A DNA stretch of 42,500 nucleotides, taken from contig JAQGDQ010000936.1 in NCBI GenBank assembly GCA_030141605.1, forward strand, positions 1 to 42,500, in the 5' to 3' direction. The notes below the pieces were generated by a model. The model was not told where the DNA came from. It worked only from the letters and a program-made list of their open reading frames with translations, and made no database searches. Below are positions 1 through 12,900 of the stretch, one piece after another (the first letter of the stretch is position 1; each line of letters starts with the position of its first letter). Position numbers and translations under genes: made by a program. The stretch comes from Tubiluchus corallicola. Lineage: Eukaryota; Priapulida; Priapulimorpha; Priapulimorphida; Tubiluchidae.

Positions 1-290
1 GAAAGATAATTGTTTATTAATTGTGCAATATCTGCTACCCTTTCAGCGACTTCTTCGCAATATTCTTGAGACAATTCCTTTAACTGCTCAGGTAAAAGTT
101 CATGGTAGCGTTTGTGTACTTCAATAAACTGCTCATTAAGAGACATTAATTCAACATACTGAATTTTAACACCCTCTTTACCAGCATTGACTTTAATTAA
201 ATCGTTTACTTTTGCAATCTTTTTGGTAATTGCACCCTTTAAATGGCCCCTGGCTATTCTTAATTCACTGAGCTGCTTTTCTTCAGCCAT
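1..290 (-). CDS. Gag-like ORF start (probable BEL/Pao retrotransposon), truncated by window edge
   Basis: An uninterrupted frame begins at ATG 290-288 and runs off the left edge (96 codons). It starts MAEEKQLSELRIARGHLKGA. Heptad-like charged helices follow, including EQFIEVHKRYHELLPEQLKE and EEVAERVADIAQLINNYL. This arrangement (LRxxRxxxKGxITKxxxKxxxL, then a helix with FxEVHxxYxxLLP) resembles the N-terminal coiled-coil region of BEL/Pao gag polyproteins. No LTR or primer-binding site was recognised on its 5' side (291-900), so it could also be a truncated copy or a domesticated gag. Family assignment is by pattern memory. Confidence 0.5.
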   Translation of the reverse strand, partial: MAEEKQLSELRIARGHLKGAITKKIAKVNDLIKVNAGKEGVKIQYVELMSLNEQFIEVHKRYHELLPEQLKELSQEYCEEVAERVADIAQLINNYL

Positions 291-2040
291 GATAAATTAA
301 TGATCTTCAAAACTGAAACAAGCTAAATATGGTACAAAGCGGGCATGTGTTAGGGAGGTATAAAAATAATATACAGTAAACAAACTGAGCCTATTTTGCA
401 CACAGAGCCTAGGCAAAATCGTGTAGATGTACAGCTATGGCTAGTCCAGCAATAAATAAATCCAATATCCCAACAACAGCAGTGTAATCAGGTCTGTAGC
501 TACATGCATTCAAGCATTAATTTTACTACTTTACTTTTGCCCAAAACCAGTTTGTCAGGAAGCAGTACAAACTTCCTTCCAGTGCAAGTTAACTCAAAGA
601 CTTTTAAACAGTTGGCTTAAAAATAAATTTACCCAAATACTGTATGAATCCAAATCACAGAGAATAAGCTAATACTGTAGCCCAAAATTAGAAACAGATA
701 CAGGTTATGACCTTTACAAGTTTCATAAATAACACTACTATAAATGCATTAGTCATTACAACCACAACTAACAAATTACAATACAATGTAACCTTACAAT
801 AACAATGTATACATAGCTGCTCATGTAGCCTTTGCTTGATCTTCCACCAGCTCATGCAGGTTGACAAGAATCCATTGACAGCAAACAGGGCTACTTGATC
901 CAGGAGCTTCTAACTGCTGGTACAGGATAATAAACGATGAATGTAGCATGCATGACCCATTTCTTCAAAAGTGACCAAGAATGCTCAAACACTCATTCCA
1001 AACATCAAGTCCAGACATAAGTGTGTTCATTAGTTGTTTATTCTGTTAAGAATACATATATGTAAATAATTTCATTGCTGCATATTTTATGATTTAATAA
1101 CTTCAAATTAGTACAAACACAAGCAAATCTCTTAAAGTAACATTTCACTAATACAGTTAATTTCAGTAATTAGTCAAATCAGCAAAAAATATCAAATTAA
1201 ATAAAAGCAACTTACATCCTTGCCCAAACATTAGAGCACCTTTAGAAAAACAGTGACAGACTGCAGACAGCAGGAATCAATACAGTTATCAAGCCACAAA
1301 TCTATAATTCACATGTGTTCAGTCCTAACATATCAAGACCAAGTGTGAGCAGCATTTCACAAAGCCAGGTACTAAAGTCGCCAACCATGAAATCACCTGA
1401 CAGGTAAGTTGAGGTAACTGCCTGCTGGCCTCAGAGGGCAGCACTGTCCTGTACAGCTAACATATACATTTTACAATATTTACATAAACAAACAACATTA
1501 ATAACAGTGCAACGAACGAACAATATTAATCAGCATAATCACGTATGTAAGCAAATCTATAATTAAGCCGTCTAAGACTACAGTATCTACACATTACTAA
1601 TGAGTTAGTTTGACAGAAGGCTTTTATAACATTCAATATTCATTATATCTAAAGATAGGTGAGGAACAAGTTTAAGATCACATTACTTTACAAGGTCAAA
1701 ACTAACTATGAATGAGGCTTTGACAAGTGTTTGAAATTGCGACTCTTTGAGACACTTTAGCAATTATAACGAAATCTGATCCCGGATAACTAGGTGAAAG
1801 TGTTTTAATTACAGAACTACACAGTGATTAAGAAACTACACGTGCCAGACTTAGAATTTTCTCACAGATGATAGCTGACTTATGATTCCAATAACTGCCG
1901 TTATAACTGCCAAGCTAGACACACAAGAATTACAGTTTTTCACTACAGAGATATTTTTAGAAATATATATCTTATACCACTGCAAAAGCACAAAGCTCAC
2001 TGCCAAGCACTCAATGTTGAGTAGTCATTATGGTGAAGAT
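291..2040. other. Intergenic AT-rich DNA, nothing recognised
   Basis: Between the gag-like ORF and the AT microsatellite. Only short ORFs without coding character on either strand; no terminal repeats or arrays seen. If the gag ORF belongs to an intact retroelement, its 5' UTR and LTR should lie here. Confidence 0.6.
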
Positions 2041-2042
2041 TG

Positions 2043-2081
<39 letters not shown>
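2043..2081. repeat. (AT)n microsatellite
   Basis: About 19 perfect TA dinucleotides. It creates the Tyr-Ile repeat ORFs that overlap it; these are not genes. Confidence 0.95.
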
Positions 2082-2088
<7 letters not shown>

Positions 2089-2639
2089 TATGATTTCTCC
2101 GGCCAAGTTTTATATATATATACTACTGGATTGTACCTTACGGGGACAGTGTCCAAAATGTAGCATTAGGGGGACATTCAGTAAAATGCCCTTTAAAAGC
2201 TATATATTTGCAAAATTATTGTCAAAACTGTACTAGATTAACTCTACTACCAAAATTCTATATTCTATTATTAATAAATGCACACCTTGGCCGAAGAAAA
2301 CAAAACAATGCCAATACTTATCATCAAGTAAAGAATGAATGCCACTAATACACAGAGGCAAGAATTTCCATTTGAAGCAGTTTCACGTTTTTCCTTGCAG
2401 AGTTCAATTTAACAATTGCTTTAACTTAGCAAATAAATTAATATTAGAACTAAATAATATATAAAAAAATAAAACATATAAAACAAAAAATATATAACTT
2501 TACTCCTGATATATGCTTCTGCAGCTGTAGTTGGCCATGTAGTCGACGTCCCTCTTCTCTTCCACAATATTTCTCTAAATCTAATTGGTCCAACGTAAAG
2601 ATGGCAGCACCGTCCAGGCCTGCAAACAACTTGCATACA

Positions 2640-3120
2640 CTGAAACAAATGGACAGTATTCTTTCATTTTGTATGGCATTATCAGCTTATTCGAAACTCA
2701 CAAAAGTTTTTGAAAATAGGAAAATTTCTTTGGAAACAAAAATCAGAATGTTCTCAGCCTTAGTTGAAACTGTATTTCTGTATAACTCTGAGCTCTGGAC
2801 ATTAAAAGAAAATCATAAAGCTGAAATTGATGCATTCCAAAGGCGAAATTACAGAAACATTTTGTGTGTCAGACGGCCAAAGAAAATTTCAAATGAAGAT
2901 CTATATGAAAAAATAAAAGAAGAACCTTGGACAAGAAAATAAAAAAATGCCATTTAAGATCGACAAGTCATAGAACCAGCCAAAAAACCCGCAGGAGGAC
3001 AAATGTTAACATATTTAAATTTTGCTCAGAAAGATTTAAACACTTCAGCACTGATCCTAAGAGAGATCAACAGAATCGTCTCCCTGGACGTATGATTCAT
3101 TGGATGATTTTATTTTGCAC
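2640..3120 (+). pseudogene. Non-LTR retrotransposon (LINE) reverse-transcriptase tail, frameshifted
   Basis: The frame up to 2942 encodes ISLETKIRMFSALVETVFLY, then NSELWTLKENHKAEIDAFQR and NEDLYEKI. This matches the common 3' part of LINE ORF2 (xLKxRLFxxxVxxVLLYGSExWTL...xxxIDAFExRxxRxIL). After about 2940 the homology continues in another frame (EPAKKPAGGQMLTYL and an ALILREINRIVSLD-like segment), so at least one frameshift is present. No upstream palm motif or endonuclease. A 5'-truncated, dead copy downstream of the EPS8-like gene. Confidence 0.8.
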
Positions 3121-3418
3121 ACCTGAATAACAGATGGCCAAGTAACATCTTGGATGACTGCATATGGTAAGATTAAATATTTTCAGCTGCATTCAATTTC
3201 AAATTAAAAAAAGCCAGTTTATTAATACTAATAATACATTATTATATTGTAACAAATGTCCTCTTAGCAGATGCAAGTGACTAAAAAGTACATTAAATTC
3301 TGTTAGTCCGACAATAATTTTAGTAGAGACAATATTTGACTATCATAATGTGGCGACATCTACAGGCAAGAAAAAGCATAAGCTGCTGCGCCTTTAAGGA
3401 AGCATTTTCAACACTATG

Positions 3419-3446
3419 TTTATTTGTTTCATTTATTTGATTTATT
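3419..3446 (-). terminator. EPS8: Candidate polyadenylation signals of the EPS8-like gene
   Basis: Three AATAAA hexamers on the minus strand (3446-3441, 3437-3432, 3424-3419) lie 390-415 nt past the stop. A GT-rich TAGTGTTG follows just downstream. This would give a 3' UTR of about 0.4 kb. Inferred from motifs only. Confidence 0.45.
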
Positions 3447-3833
3447 GACATTTATAGATATATTAAAATAGTAAAAAAGAAAGAATTCACCAGGCACGAG
3501 CGCACTGAACATAAAACGACACACAAAAATACTATTTATAAAAACAATACCCTAAAACTGGATACAACTCAAACTTGCTCTTACTATCCAACAATTACAT
3601 TATATTTGACAATTTTTGTAGGTTTCTACTCCTCACACAACAGACCGTGCAAAATTATAAATGAAATGCTTACCCCGAAATAAAAAATCGACTTTTAGCA
3701 AAAAAATTGAAAAAAGATTTCAGTAACTGCAGTGTTTGCATTGTAACAATGTACAGTATCACTTGTGTGAAATCAGCTAATGCAGAAAATTTCAACTATC
3801 AAGACACAACACTGATAAACTTTGGCCTCAAGT
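3447..3833 (-). other. Presumed 3' UTR of the EPS8-like gene
   Basis: AT-rich sequence between the stop codon and the clustered AATAAA signals. No open frame, repeat or structured element seen. Confidence 0.45.
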
Positions 3834-3963
3834 CTACTCTACTTTTAAGGAGAAATTCCTGTTAAAAGATGAAAGGACCTCAATTTCTCCTTGGCCGATC
3901 AGTTGGTTTTTCCTGGAACTTTCTAAAGCCGACAGTTCTCTTAGGCTGTAGCAAGCAGGTGAT
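3834..3963 (-). CDS. EPS8: EPS8 exon 20: terminal coding exon with stop
   Basis: 130 nt, phase 2 in, ends in TAG at 3836-3834. Acceptor ATTTTATAG. Encodes [40 protein letters not shown] and VE. The pattern SLxxLxxL...[13 protein letters not shown] fits the last helices of a SAM-like fold, but residue identity to known EPS8 C-termini is low. Position, phase and stop support it. A competing acceptor 25 nt downstream (CTACAG|CCTAAG) gives an immediate stop in the required phase. Confidence 0.75.
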
Positions 3964-6900
3964 CTATAAAATAGTGTGTACAATCACACAAGTGTACACA
4001 AGACTAAGCTACTCAGTAGGCTAAGTTGGATTAGCCTGAAAAGGGTGTGTTTTTCTTAATTTTATCCAATTAAATCTCTTATAAATGTTCAAACAAATAG
4101 CATGATTGGACAGCCGAGATTCTTCTGAATACAGCAGAATCTAATTTGTAATCATTTAGTTATGTCTGTGCTCATACAGTAGTAGAAACGCCATAGGTCT
4201 TTTAAGATCTATTTTGAATGATGCGGTCTTGAACGAGTTCAAAGGCTCATAAAAAATGTAACCAATGTTGTTATCACTATTTATGTCACTATTTACACTA
4301 ACCATGTATTGACTGCTCATACATATCAGTGATAGTATTAAAATATCAAAACTCACTGTTCACTAAATCCTTTTCCGGACAACCACTCTTGAACTTCACT
4401 TTTGCTCGAATGATCCGAGAGGTAAACGTCAGCAGAAATCTTACGAATCTTTAATTTCTGATGTTTGCCCAGTGTTAGCTTTTGGTGAAATTCGTCTTGT
4501 ACTAACGTAAGAGGTGATACTGCTGAAAAGCAGCATGTTGCGTGTCAATTTATTAAAAAAACTGTAATGTGATGACGCAAGTAGCGGGCCAAAAAATTCT
4601 GATTCACACAGACGGTTGTAATATTAACAGTGCAGCTGTCTGGTTAATTACCGGTGCAGCGAGCAGGCATTGCACAGAAATCTATAAAATGCTTTTTGTC
4701 AAACCAAATGCAATGCACACAATGTAGCTGCCACAAGCCATTTGTTTCTTTGGCGAGGCTCAATTACAAGTTAGTATTCTGTAGGGGCGAGCATCGAACG
4801 TTCGAAGAATTCGATTTGAACGAGTTTTTTTCATTTAAATTCAATTCGAACCTAAAATTATACATTCGAATAATTCAGCACTTCAGCCACATACATTCTT
4901 TATCATTAAAATGTTCGGAACGGCATGCAATTAGCACTATTTTGCTGCAATTTCTGTGCAAAATTTTTAACAGACTGATAGCTAGTGGTTTTACTGCAGA
5001 ACAAAATCAAGTAATATGTATGATCTTTGTAAGACCACTTTTTACTAGTAGTTCGAAAGTCTTTGAAACTCGATTCAGATTCGAAATGTTGAAATTTGGT
5101 TCAAAAGACGCAAATTCGATGGCGAATTCACTTTCTGGTTGCGAATACTCTCCCCTAGTATTCAGTTTCATTGACTGAATTTCTGTCGTACACAAAGTAC
5201 AGTTCCTAATTAAAATTGGCGACATATGTAAAAAGATTAATTAAGATAAAATGCAATATTAAAAACACCTAGTTAAGAATGTAGTTAAGAATGACTACAT
5301 ATTTGACTATTTTTTTAGTTGAGTTACCAATTATATATTAAGTTCCACACCTTCTTTCAAAACTCAGAATACCCATGATAATTTACGATATACTTGATCA
5401 AAATATTTCTTGACTTTAACAGTCTCGTTGTGAAATTAATTGTTCTCTGTTCCCAATATATTTGTGAAATTAATTGTTCTCTGTTCCCAATATACTTGTG
5501 AAATTAGTTGTTCTCTGTTCCCAATATACTTGTGAAATTGATTGTTCTCTGTTCCCAATAGATTTGTGAAATTAGTTGTTCTCTGTTCCCAATATATTTG
5601 TGAAATTAATTGTTCTCTGTTGCCAATATACTTGTGAAATTGGTTGTTCTCTGTTGTCAATATACTTGTGAAATTATTTGTTCTCTGTTCCCAATATACT
5701 TGTGAAATTAACTGTTCTCTGTTCCCAATATATTTGTGAAATTAGTTGTTCTCTGTTCCCAATATATTTGTGAAATTAATTGTTCTCTGTTGCCAATATA
5801 CTTGTGAAATTGGTTGTTCTCTGTTGTCAATATACTTGTGAAATTATTTGTTCTCTGTTCCCAATATACTTGTGAAATTAACTGTTCTCTGTTCCCAATA
5901 TATTTGTGAAATTAGTTGTTCTCTGTTCCCAAAATATTTGTGAAATTAATTGTTCTCTGTTGCCAATATACTTGTGAAATTAGTTGTTCTCTGTTGCGAA
6001 TATACTTGTGAAATTAGTTGTTTTCTGTTGCCAATATACTTGTGAAATTGGTTGTTCTCTGTTGCCAATATATTTGTGAAATTAATTGTTCTCTGTTCCC
6101 AACATACTTGTGAAATTAATTGTTCTCTGTTCCCAACATACTTGTGAAAGTAATTGTTCTCTGTTCCCAACATACTTGTGAAATTAATTGTTCTCTGTTC
6201 CCAATAAACTTGTGAAATTAGTTGTTCTCTGTTCCAATAAACTTGTGAAATTTATTGTTCTGTTCCCAATATATTTGTGAAATTAATTAAATATATATAT
6301 AAACTTCATTTATTTTGAGTGGATTTACAACACAGTAACTATTACTGATCACAGTATTTCCACTGACTAGTAACAGTGAAGCTCATATTTTGTACAATAA
6401 AATGAGTGATAATAAAATTTCTTACATTTCTGAGGTTGTGGCTTTATGTCTCTTCCACCATATCCTGAATCAGACTTTTTACTCGCTGCCATGGAATATG
6501 AAAGCATTTAACATTAGTGATCAATTTAAAAAAAATTGCACTTTCATGCAGTAGCAATGTTTTTTATTACAGTGCAGATTTAACGAGCCAAACGATAGAT
6601 AAACAAAAAACAGGTAGGAGTGAGCATTCTCTACCAGAAAGAGAAATCGAATCGAATTTGTCACTTTCAAATTATAATCGAAACGGAACTTCCGTATTTC
6701 GAATTGAAACGGAACTTTCGTACTTCGAATTCGAATTGACACGGAACTTCCGTACTTCAAATTCGAATTGAAACGGAACTTCCGTACTTCGAATTGAAAC
6801 GGAACTTCCGTAATTCGAATTGAAACCGAACTTCCGTACTTCGAAGTGAAATTGGAAGATTTTCGAACAAGTTTTTGAACCACCAGTAAAAATTAGTCTT

Positions 6901-9900
6901 ACTTAGATCATGCATATTACTCGATTTCGTTCTGCAGTAAAACCACTAATAATATGTTTATAATTTGTGCAGAGCAATCGTAGCTAAATTACGCTAATTG
7001 CATGCCATTTCACTCCCTTTAATGATAAAGAACGTGTGACTGAAGAGCTGAATTACTCGAATCTATATTTTTAGGTTTGAATCGAATTCAAACTCGAACG
7101 TTCGATGCTCACCCCTACAAACAACCATATACACCGAAAACAACAAAATAAACAACAAACATTCAGTTTTACAACTGTTTTTATTATGACAGAGCCAAGC
7201 AATGCTAAGGTACAAGCCATATGTATACAAACGTTAAAAAATATTAATTAGCTGTGTATAAAAGAATACATGCCTCGTAACATGAGATCCAGGTATAAAA
7301 CATGCCATGCACCAAGTATGAATTTACGAAGATAATAAAATTATGAGGTTATGAAGAAAATTTGACACAAACTCTACATGCATACTGAAAATTCAGAACA
7401 CAGTTTAAATTTCATATATTTGGGGAACTCAAGCTCATAAATACGTGTGAAAGTAGCCCGAGAGTGAGTATATTTTTACAGTACAGTAAACTCCGCATAA
7501 CTTAAATCCAACCGGGCCGAAAAAATGTTGATTGGTTAGGCGATGTTGACAGTTTTCTGTCGAAACCACTAGTGATTAGTGCCTTATCAACTGGTATAGG
7601 GTGGGTAAGGGGGCACGTATCCGTTTTGCAGCATGTATACCAACCCACTCATCTTCACCTGAACAAGCACTGGTAATCTTCCCTCTGTTCTTCAGTATTT
7701 CACACGGCGTAGACAAGTGTTAGAAAGAGACAGTGAATTCGAATAGACAATGACAACAGAGTGATTGTTTTCACCTCGTCGACTGAGCCTTTCCGGGAAA
7801 GATCTCCCCAGTAGAGTGTTACTACGTAGTAGCCGACTGAGGCTTTCCCAGAAAGATATTCTGCAGTAGAGTGTTACTACGTAGAAGCCGACTGAGACTT
7901 TCCCGGAAAGATATTCAGCAGTAGAGTGCTACTACATAGAAGCCGACTGAGACTTTCCCGGAAAGATCTTCCGCAGTAGATTGTTACTACATAGTAGCCG
8001 ACTGAGACTTTCCCGGAAAGATCTTCCGCAGTAGATTGTTACTACATAGTAGCCGACTGAGACTTTCCCGGAAAGATCTTCTACAGTAGATTGTTACTAC
8101 ATAGTAGCCGACTGAGACTTTCCCGGAAAGATCTTCCGCAGTAGATTGTTACTACGTAGAAGCCGACTGAGACTTTCCCAGAAAGATATTCTGCAGTAGA
8201 GTGTTACTATGTAGAAGCCGACTGAGACTTTCCCGGAAAGATCTTCCACAGTAGATTGTTACTGCATAGTAGCCGACTGAGACTTTCCCGGAAAGATATT
8301 CTGCAGTAGAGTGTTACTAAGTAGTAGCCGACTGAGACTTTCCTGGAGAAATCAATCCCGGAGAAGATTCGTAAGACATCAAAATTTTCCCGGAAGACGA
8401 TACTGTTTTTGAGTTATACGAAACTCTATTTTTGTAGAGTATAAATTGCATTTTTGAGTTAGGCAAAGTAAATTACACGTATTTTGATTAAATGGACCAT
8501 AACTTTTTATGTGAGTAGGCGAAATTTTTAGTTAAGCGATGTTTTTTGTGGGAAAAAAAAGATTTCATCTACTGAGCTGAAATTCTTTGAGTTAGGAGAA
8601 AATTTGAGTTGCGTGGAGTTTACTGTAGTACAGTGAGGAAAGAAATTTATCCAAATTGCATGCAATAGAGAAAATTTTTAAATGTGCATAACGCATGTAT
8701 ACACTAACAAACAGAAATGCAGCTCGGGTTACATAACATAATTTCAACAATGAAGTAATAGTGACTAAATTTTACCACTCAGTCCCTAAAGTAACACTGA
8801 CAATTGAAAAGATTTCCACCATTTCAAGCACATGTACAGTAACGGCTCAAAGTAACTCTTACAATTGAAAAGATTTCCACCATTTCAAGCACACGTACAG
8901 TAACGGCTCATAATAACTCTTACAATTGAAAAGATTTCCACCATTTCAAGCACACGTACAGTAATGGGTTATCTCTTCAGGTTTCAGCTTAAAACTTAAA
9001 AAAGTGCCCTACATTTGCACTTTGCACACGACGTTAGCATACGTATATTTTACATTACGTTTATAAATTATTCATCCCAAGTTAATTAATATACTGACTG
9101 TATGTACTATCCCATCCAGCAAGTTACAACTACGTGTTAAATTGGTTAGCACATCATTTTACAATCACATACGATTTAAATACAACAATATCTCTCTTCT
9201 TTCCACACAGCTGCTCACGATAAATGAACACATAAGTACAGTCTTGCAACTTGCACTTGATTAACAAGATAACAATAAAAACAACCATAAGAACATGCTG
9301 TGGTAATAAACACTTAGCTGCCATCTGTCACGGAAATCGCAAGCCTTTTCCCAGTTTCTCTGTTCTCACGCGCATTTGTTGCTACAGGTCAAAGGTTAAG
9401 TGTACCGGCAATGCATCTTAACTACAACCGTCACATGATGTGCGGGTAAAGCAAAGCCGTCGGCCATGTTTCTTCATCAGCTTCAGTTGTTTTACACGGA
9501 CTTTACTTAATTATGCATTTTCTATGCATTATGCATTAGTAGAGTGATTTACTAGTAGGATCTTGTTTGGGAACAAGTAAAAATGAACTAGGTAAGGTTC
9601 TAGCTAGCTGTTAAATCTGTTACTATTACAATAGTATGCACTGCGAGGCATAGTTTAGTACACACAAATGTGTTATCTGCTACACTTAACCGTTGACGAT
9701 TTTGTGATCACCATCAATCGCCGGAACTGTGAAAAGGCTTGTCTCGACAAAGCAGAAACAATTGTCACACTCAAAATGCAGAAACACAAAATGTTTGTAC
9801 ACAATAAAAAGTCATACAAACTAAATTAACAAGCTGTAAACAAGAAGAACATATCAGCAACCAAGCTTACACTGCCGATGAAGTGAAAATTTGGTGCTAA

Positions 9901-12900
9901 AAATCAATAACTTCATACATGTAAAAATGATGCATAGAAAGAAATATATTACACGGAACGTGCACTTTACAATATATTATGCAGACGGAAAATGCATATC
10001 TAAAAAATGAGAAACAAAATAAAAGAAAAGGTTCAGTGAGAAATCAGTCAAGTTCTAGAGCTATAAGTGTAAAATGGTAGTATCACCTGGTTTGTTGGCA
10101 GCAGGCGCCAAAGACTGTGGTGCTTTCAGGGGCGGAGGTCCGGGGGGTGTTGGTGGGGCAGGCACAGAAAGGGTTAAGTTATTATAGTCCTCCAATGGCA
10201 GCGTAGGAAGTGGCCTCTGTAAGAGATATGAAAATGTGTATTTCGTAGAGTAACTTATAACTTGTACTCGAATATGCCTTTTCACAGTTTTGTTGTGCGC
10301 ACACGCAGTCACTGTAGGTCAAAGGTTAAGTGTACCACAGCAACGCGTCGTAACTACAAGCGCCATGTTATGTGTGGGTAAAGCAAAGCCAGTTTGCCTC
10401 ATCAGATCAGTAACTTTACTAATGCTCAGGATCTTGCTTAGGAACAAGAAATAATGAACTAAGCAAAGTTCTAGTTAGCTGTTAAAACTGTTACTATTAG
10501 AATAGCATGCGTTGCGCGGCATTGTCAAGTGTACACAAATGCGTTGTCTGGTACACGTAACCTTTGACCTTTTCACGATCATCATCAATCGCTGGAACTG
10601 TGAAAAGGTTTATTGACTAACAAAATGACAAGAAAAACAATCACGAAAGCGTGCTATGATAGTAAACACTGAGCTGCCATCTGTCGTGCAAAATAAATTC
10701 AACAAAGCACAAATAATTGTCACGGTCTAAATACAGAAGTTGGTGGACCACGCATGGAAAAGGGTAAGTTATTATAGTTCTCCAACGGCAGAATACAGCA
10801 TGGCCCTGTCTGCAGGAGACAAGAAACAGCATAGTTCATATTTACAAGATGCGTATCAAAGACGTGGATAATTTCCAGGAGTACCTGCGACTTAGCATTA
10901 ACAAAAATGAAGCTTAGTATACGCAAGTATAAAAAAGCAAACAAACTTTTATGAATAAGTTATCGCAAAACTTAAACTTCGATTCACGCAAATTCAGCCA
11001 ACGAAAGATATCAACGCTTACACCAGATGCAGCATGGAAACAAAATGCTATCTTACAAATGATATATTACTCATGATCTAACTATATAATAAGACTTTGT
11101 AAATATCTATGATTATATATATATATGTGTATATATAATATATAATTATTATAAGTTGTCAGTGTCTTATTATAACCTTTACAGCCTCTGAACACTGCAA
11201 AGTGCAGTCACGCTAGAAATCACATATTAACCACTAATCAAAATTCATTAACCACTAAATGCCTTAACCTATCATTTAGAGGTGTGTTTATTCTTACAAG
11301 TGTGGAATTGTAAATAAAAACGTTTAACACATTTAAACACATGCGAACAACTAGAACTAAGTTATCTTCTAGCTCGTTAATCGAAAGGAAGCTGAGTCAC
11401 GATTAGAAGTTTAGTAAGCCTGATTGCAAAAAGACCTCGTCTAAGATGTACTATAACGACGAACATCTAAAGTAACGAAAAAGGCACGAAATAAATGCAT
11501 AATATACAGACATATGCTGTTATGCATGCATCCCGAAATGCATTTACTAAGAATTTTCAAGTAGGCAGTTTTTCTGACAGTCTCCTGGTGCATCCTGTAA
11601 AGGTAGGTCTACAACGGGAAAGACAGGGAAAAGGTTTAGAAGTGACCTACATAGTTATAATTAGCATCCTGATCTACGTATTGCTTGAGAATTGTGTAAG
11701 GAACGTGACCCATTCTGCCGTAGGCGTTCCGTGCTTTCCACCAGTTACGAGTGTCTTCTAGCACCTAGAAAAAGGCAAGAGCGATGAAATTGAAAATTAC
11801 ATACGCAGGAGGCGTGGTCGCTCCTGTGTTAGACTTAAATGCGATAGACGACACACCACAATGGAATTGTCTCATTCGTTAACTTATTACATTTTCTTAG
11901 ATTTATTCAGTGATGAGAATGACATCTTGCAAAAAACTCTGAAACAAGCCGGGTTTGCGGGCCACGTAGGGCCCCATGGGTGTTCAAGAGGGCAAAACCC
12001 CCTTAGAGCCAGCAACAAATTGCAATTTTGTGACCTTGTTTCATGCATGATTTAAAATACCCAACTATCAAGGATACATGATACCTACACAAGTACTGGC
12101 CGCTCCTATGCAAAAGTATCTAAAAACTGTCTGCAATTGACTCAAATAACTCCACACAATTGATTCTATATTTTTATACATAGAGATATACACATGGTTA
12201 CACTGATGTACGTGATGTAAACAAAGTGACGGTCTGCCAACTAGTGGTCAGCTTGTAAAATAATGTACTGGGTCTGTAAAAATTTTCTCAACGAATTTAC
12301 TCGATTTACAAAAATGGCACTACTGGTCTTCCAAAAACTCGGAATTCCGCGTATCCGCGGAAAATTCTCATCCCTGGATTTCTTATATACAATGGCAATG
12401 TTCACACAGAACAATATGTAAGAATGTAAGGTACAAAGTATATAAATCATCAGCAGATGAAGACACATCAAGTCAACACTATAAGAAAACTTGTTTAGTG
12501 TTAATTTAATAAATAGCATGAATGAACACAAAAAAGATAATTTAAAGAAGGAAATGGTGACGAAAACACAAAAAATGAGAAAATGGATGAAAGCCATTGA
12601 TGAGAATAATATATGCATAATTTTCAAAATTTAGATGCTATTAAAGTGCAAAAGCCAAGAATTACCAAATCTCAAGATTAAAAGAAGAAAAAAACACAGG
12701 CATACAAGGCAGGTAACGATTATGTCTGTACACACTCTTACACTTGTAACCTCACACATATTCACTTGCTTACACACTCACATACAATGTAATCAATTAA
12801 TGCACACATATTGTCTACATACACACACAAATGAACACACACACAAAACTGCATATACAAACACTTATTCATACACTCGCTTACAGCGAATTCATGTGTA

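Noticed and set aside
5436-6173. Repetitive Asn/Gln/Thr-rich ORFs on the minus strand
   Set aside because: By-products of the 34-bp minisatellite (period 102 nt in frame).
5429-6285. CRISPR-like direct repeats
   Set aside because: Contiguous tandem units without unique spacers, in a eukaryotic intron.
12241-12627. 128-codon hydrophobic minus-strand ORF as a membrane protein
   Set aside because: Phe/Leu/Ile-rich translation of AT-rich DNA, overlaps MITE fragments, and no recognised family.
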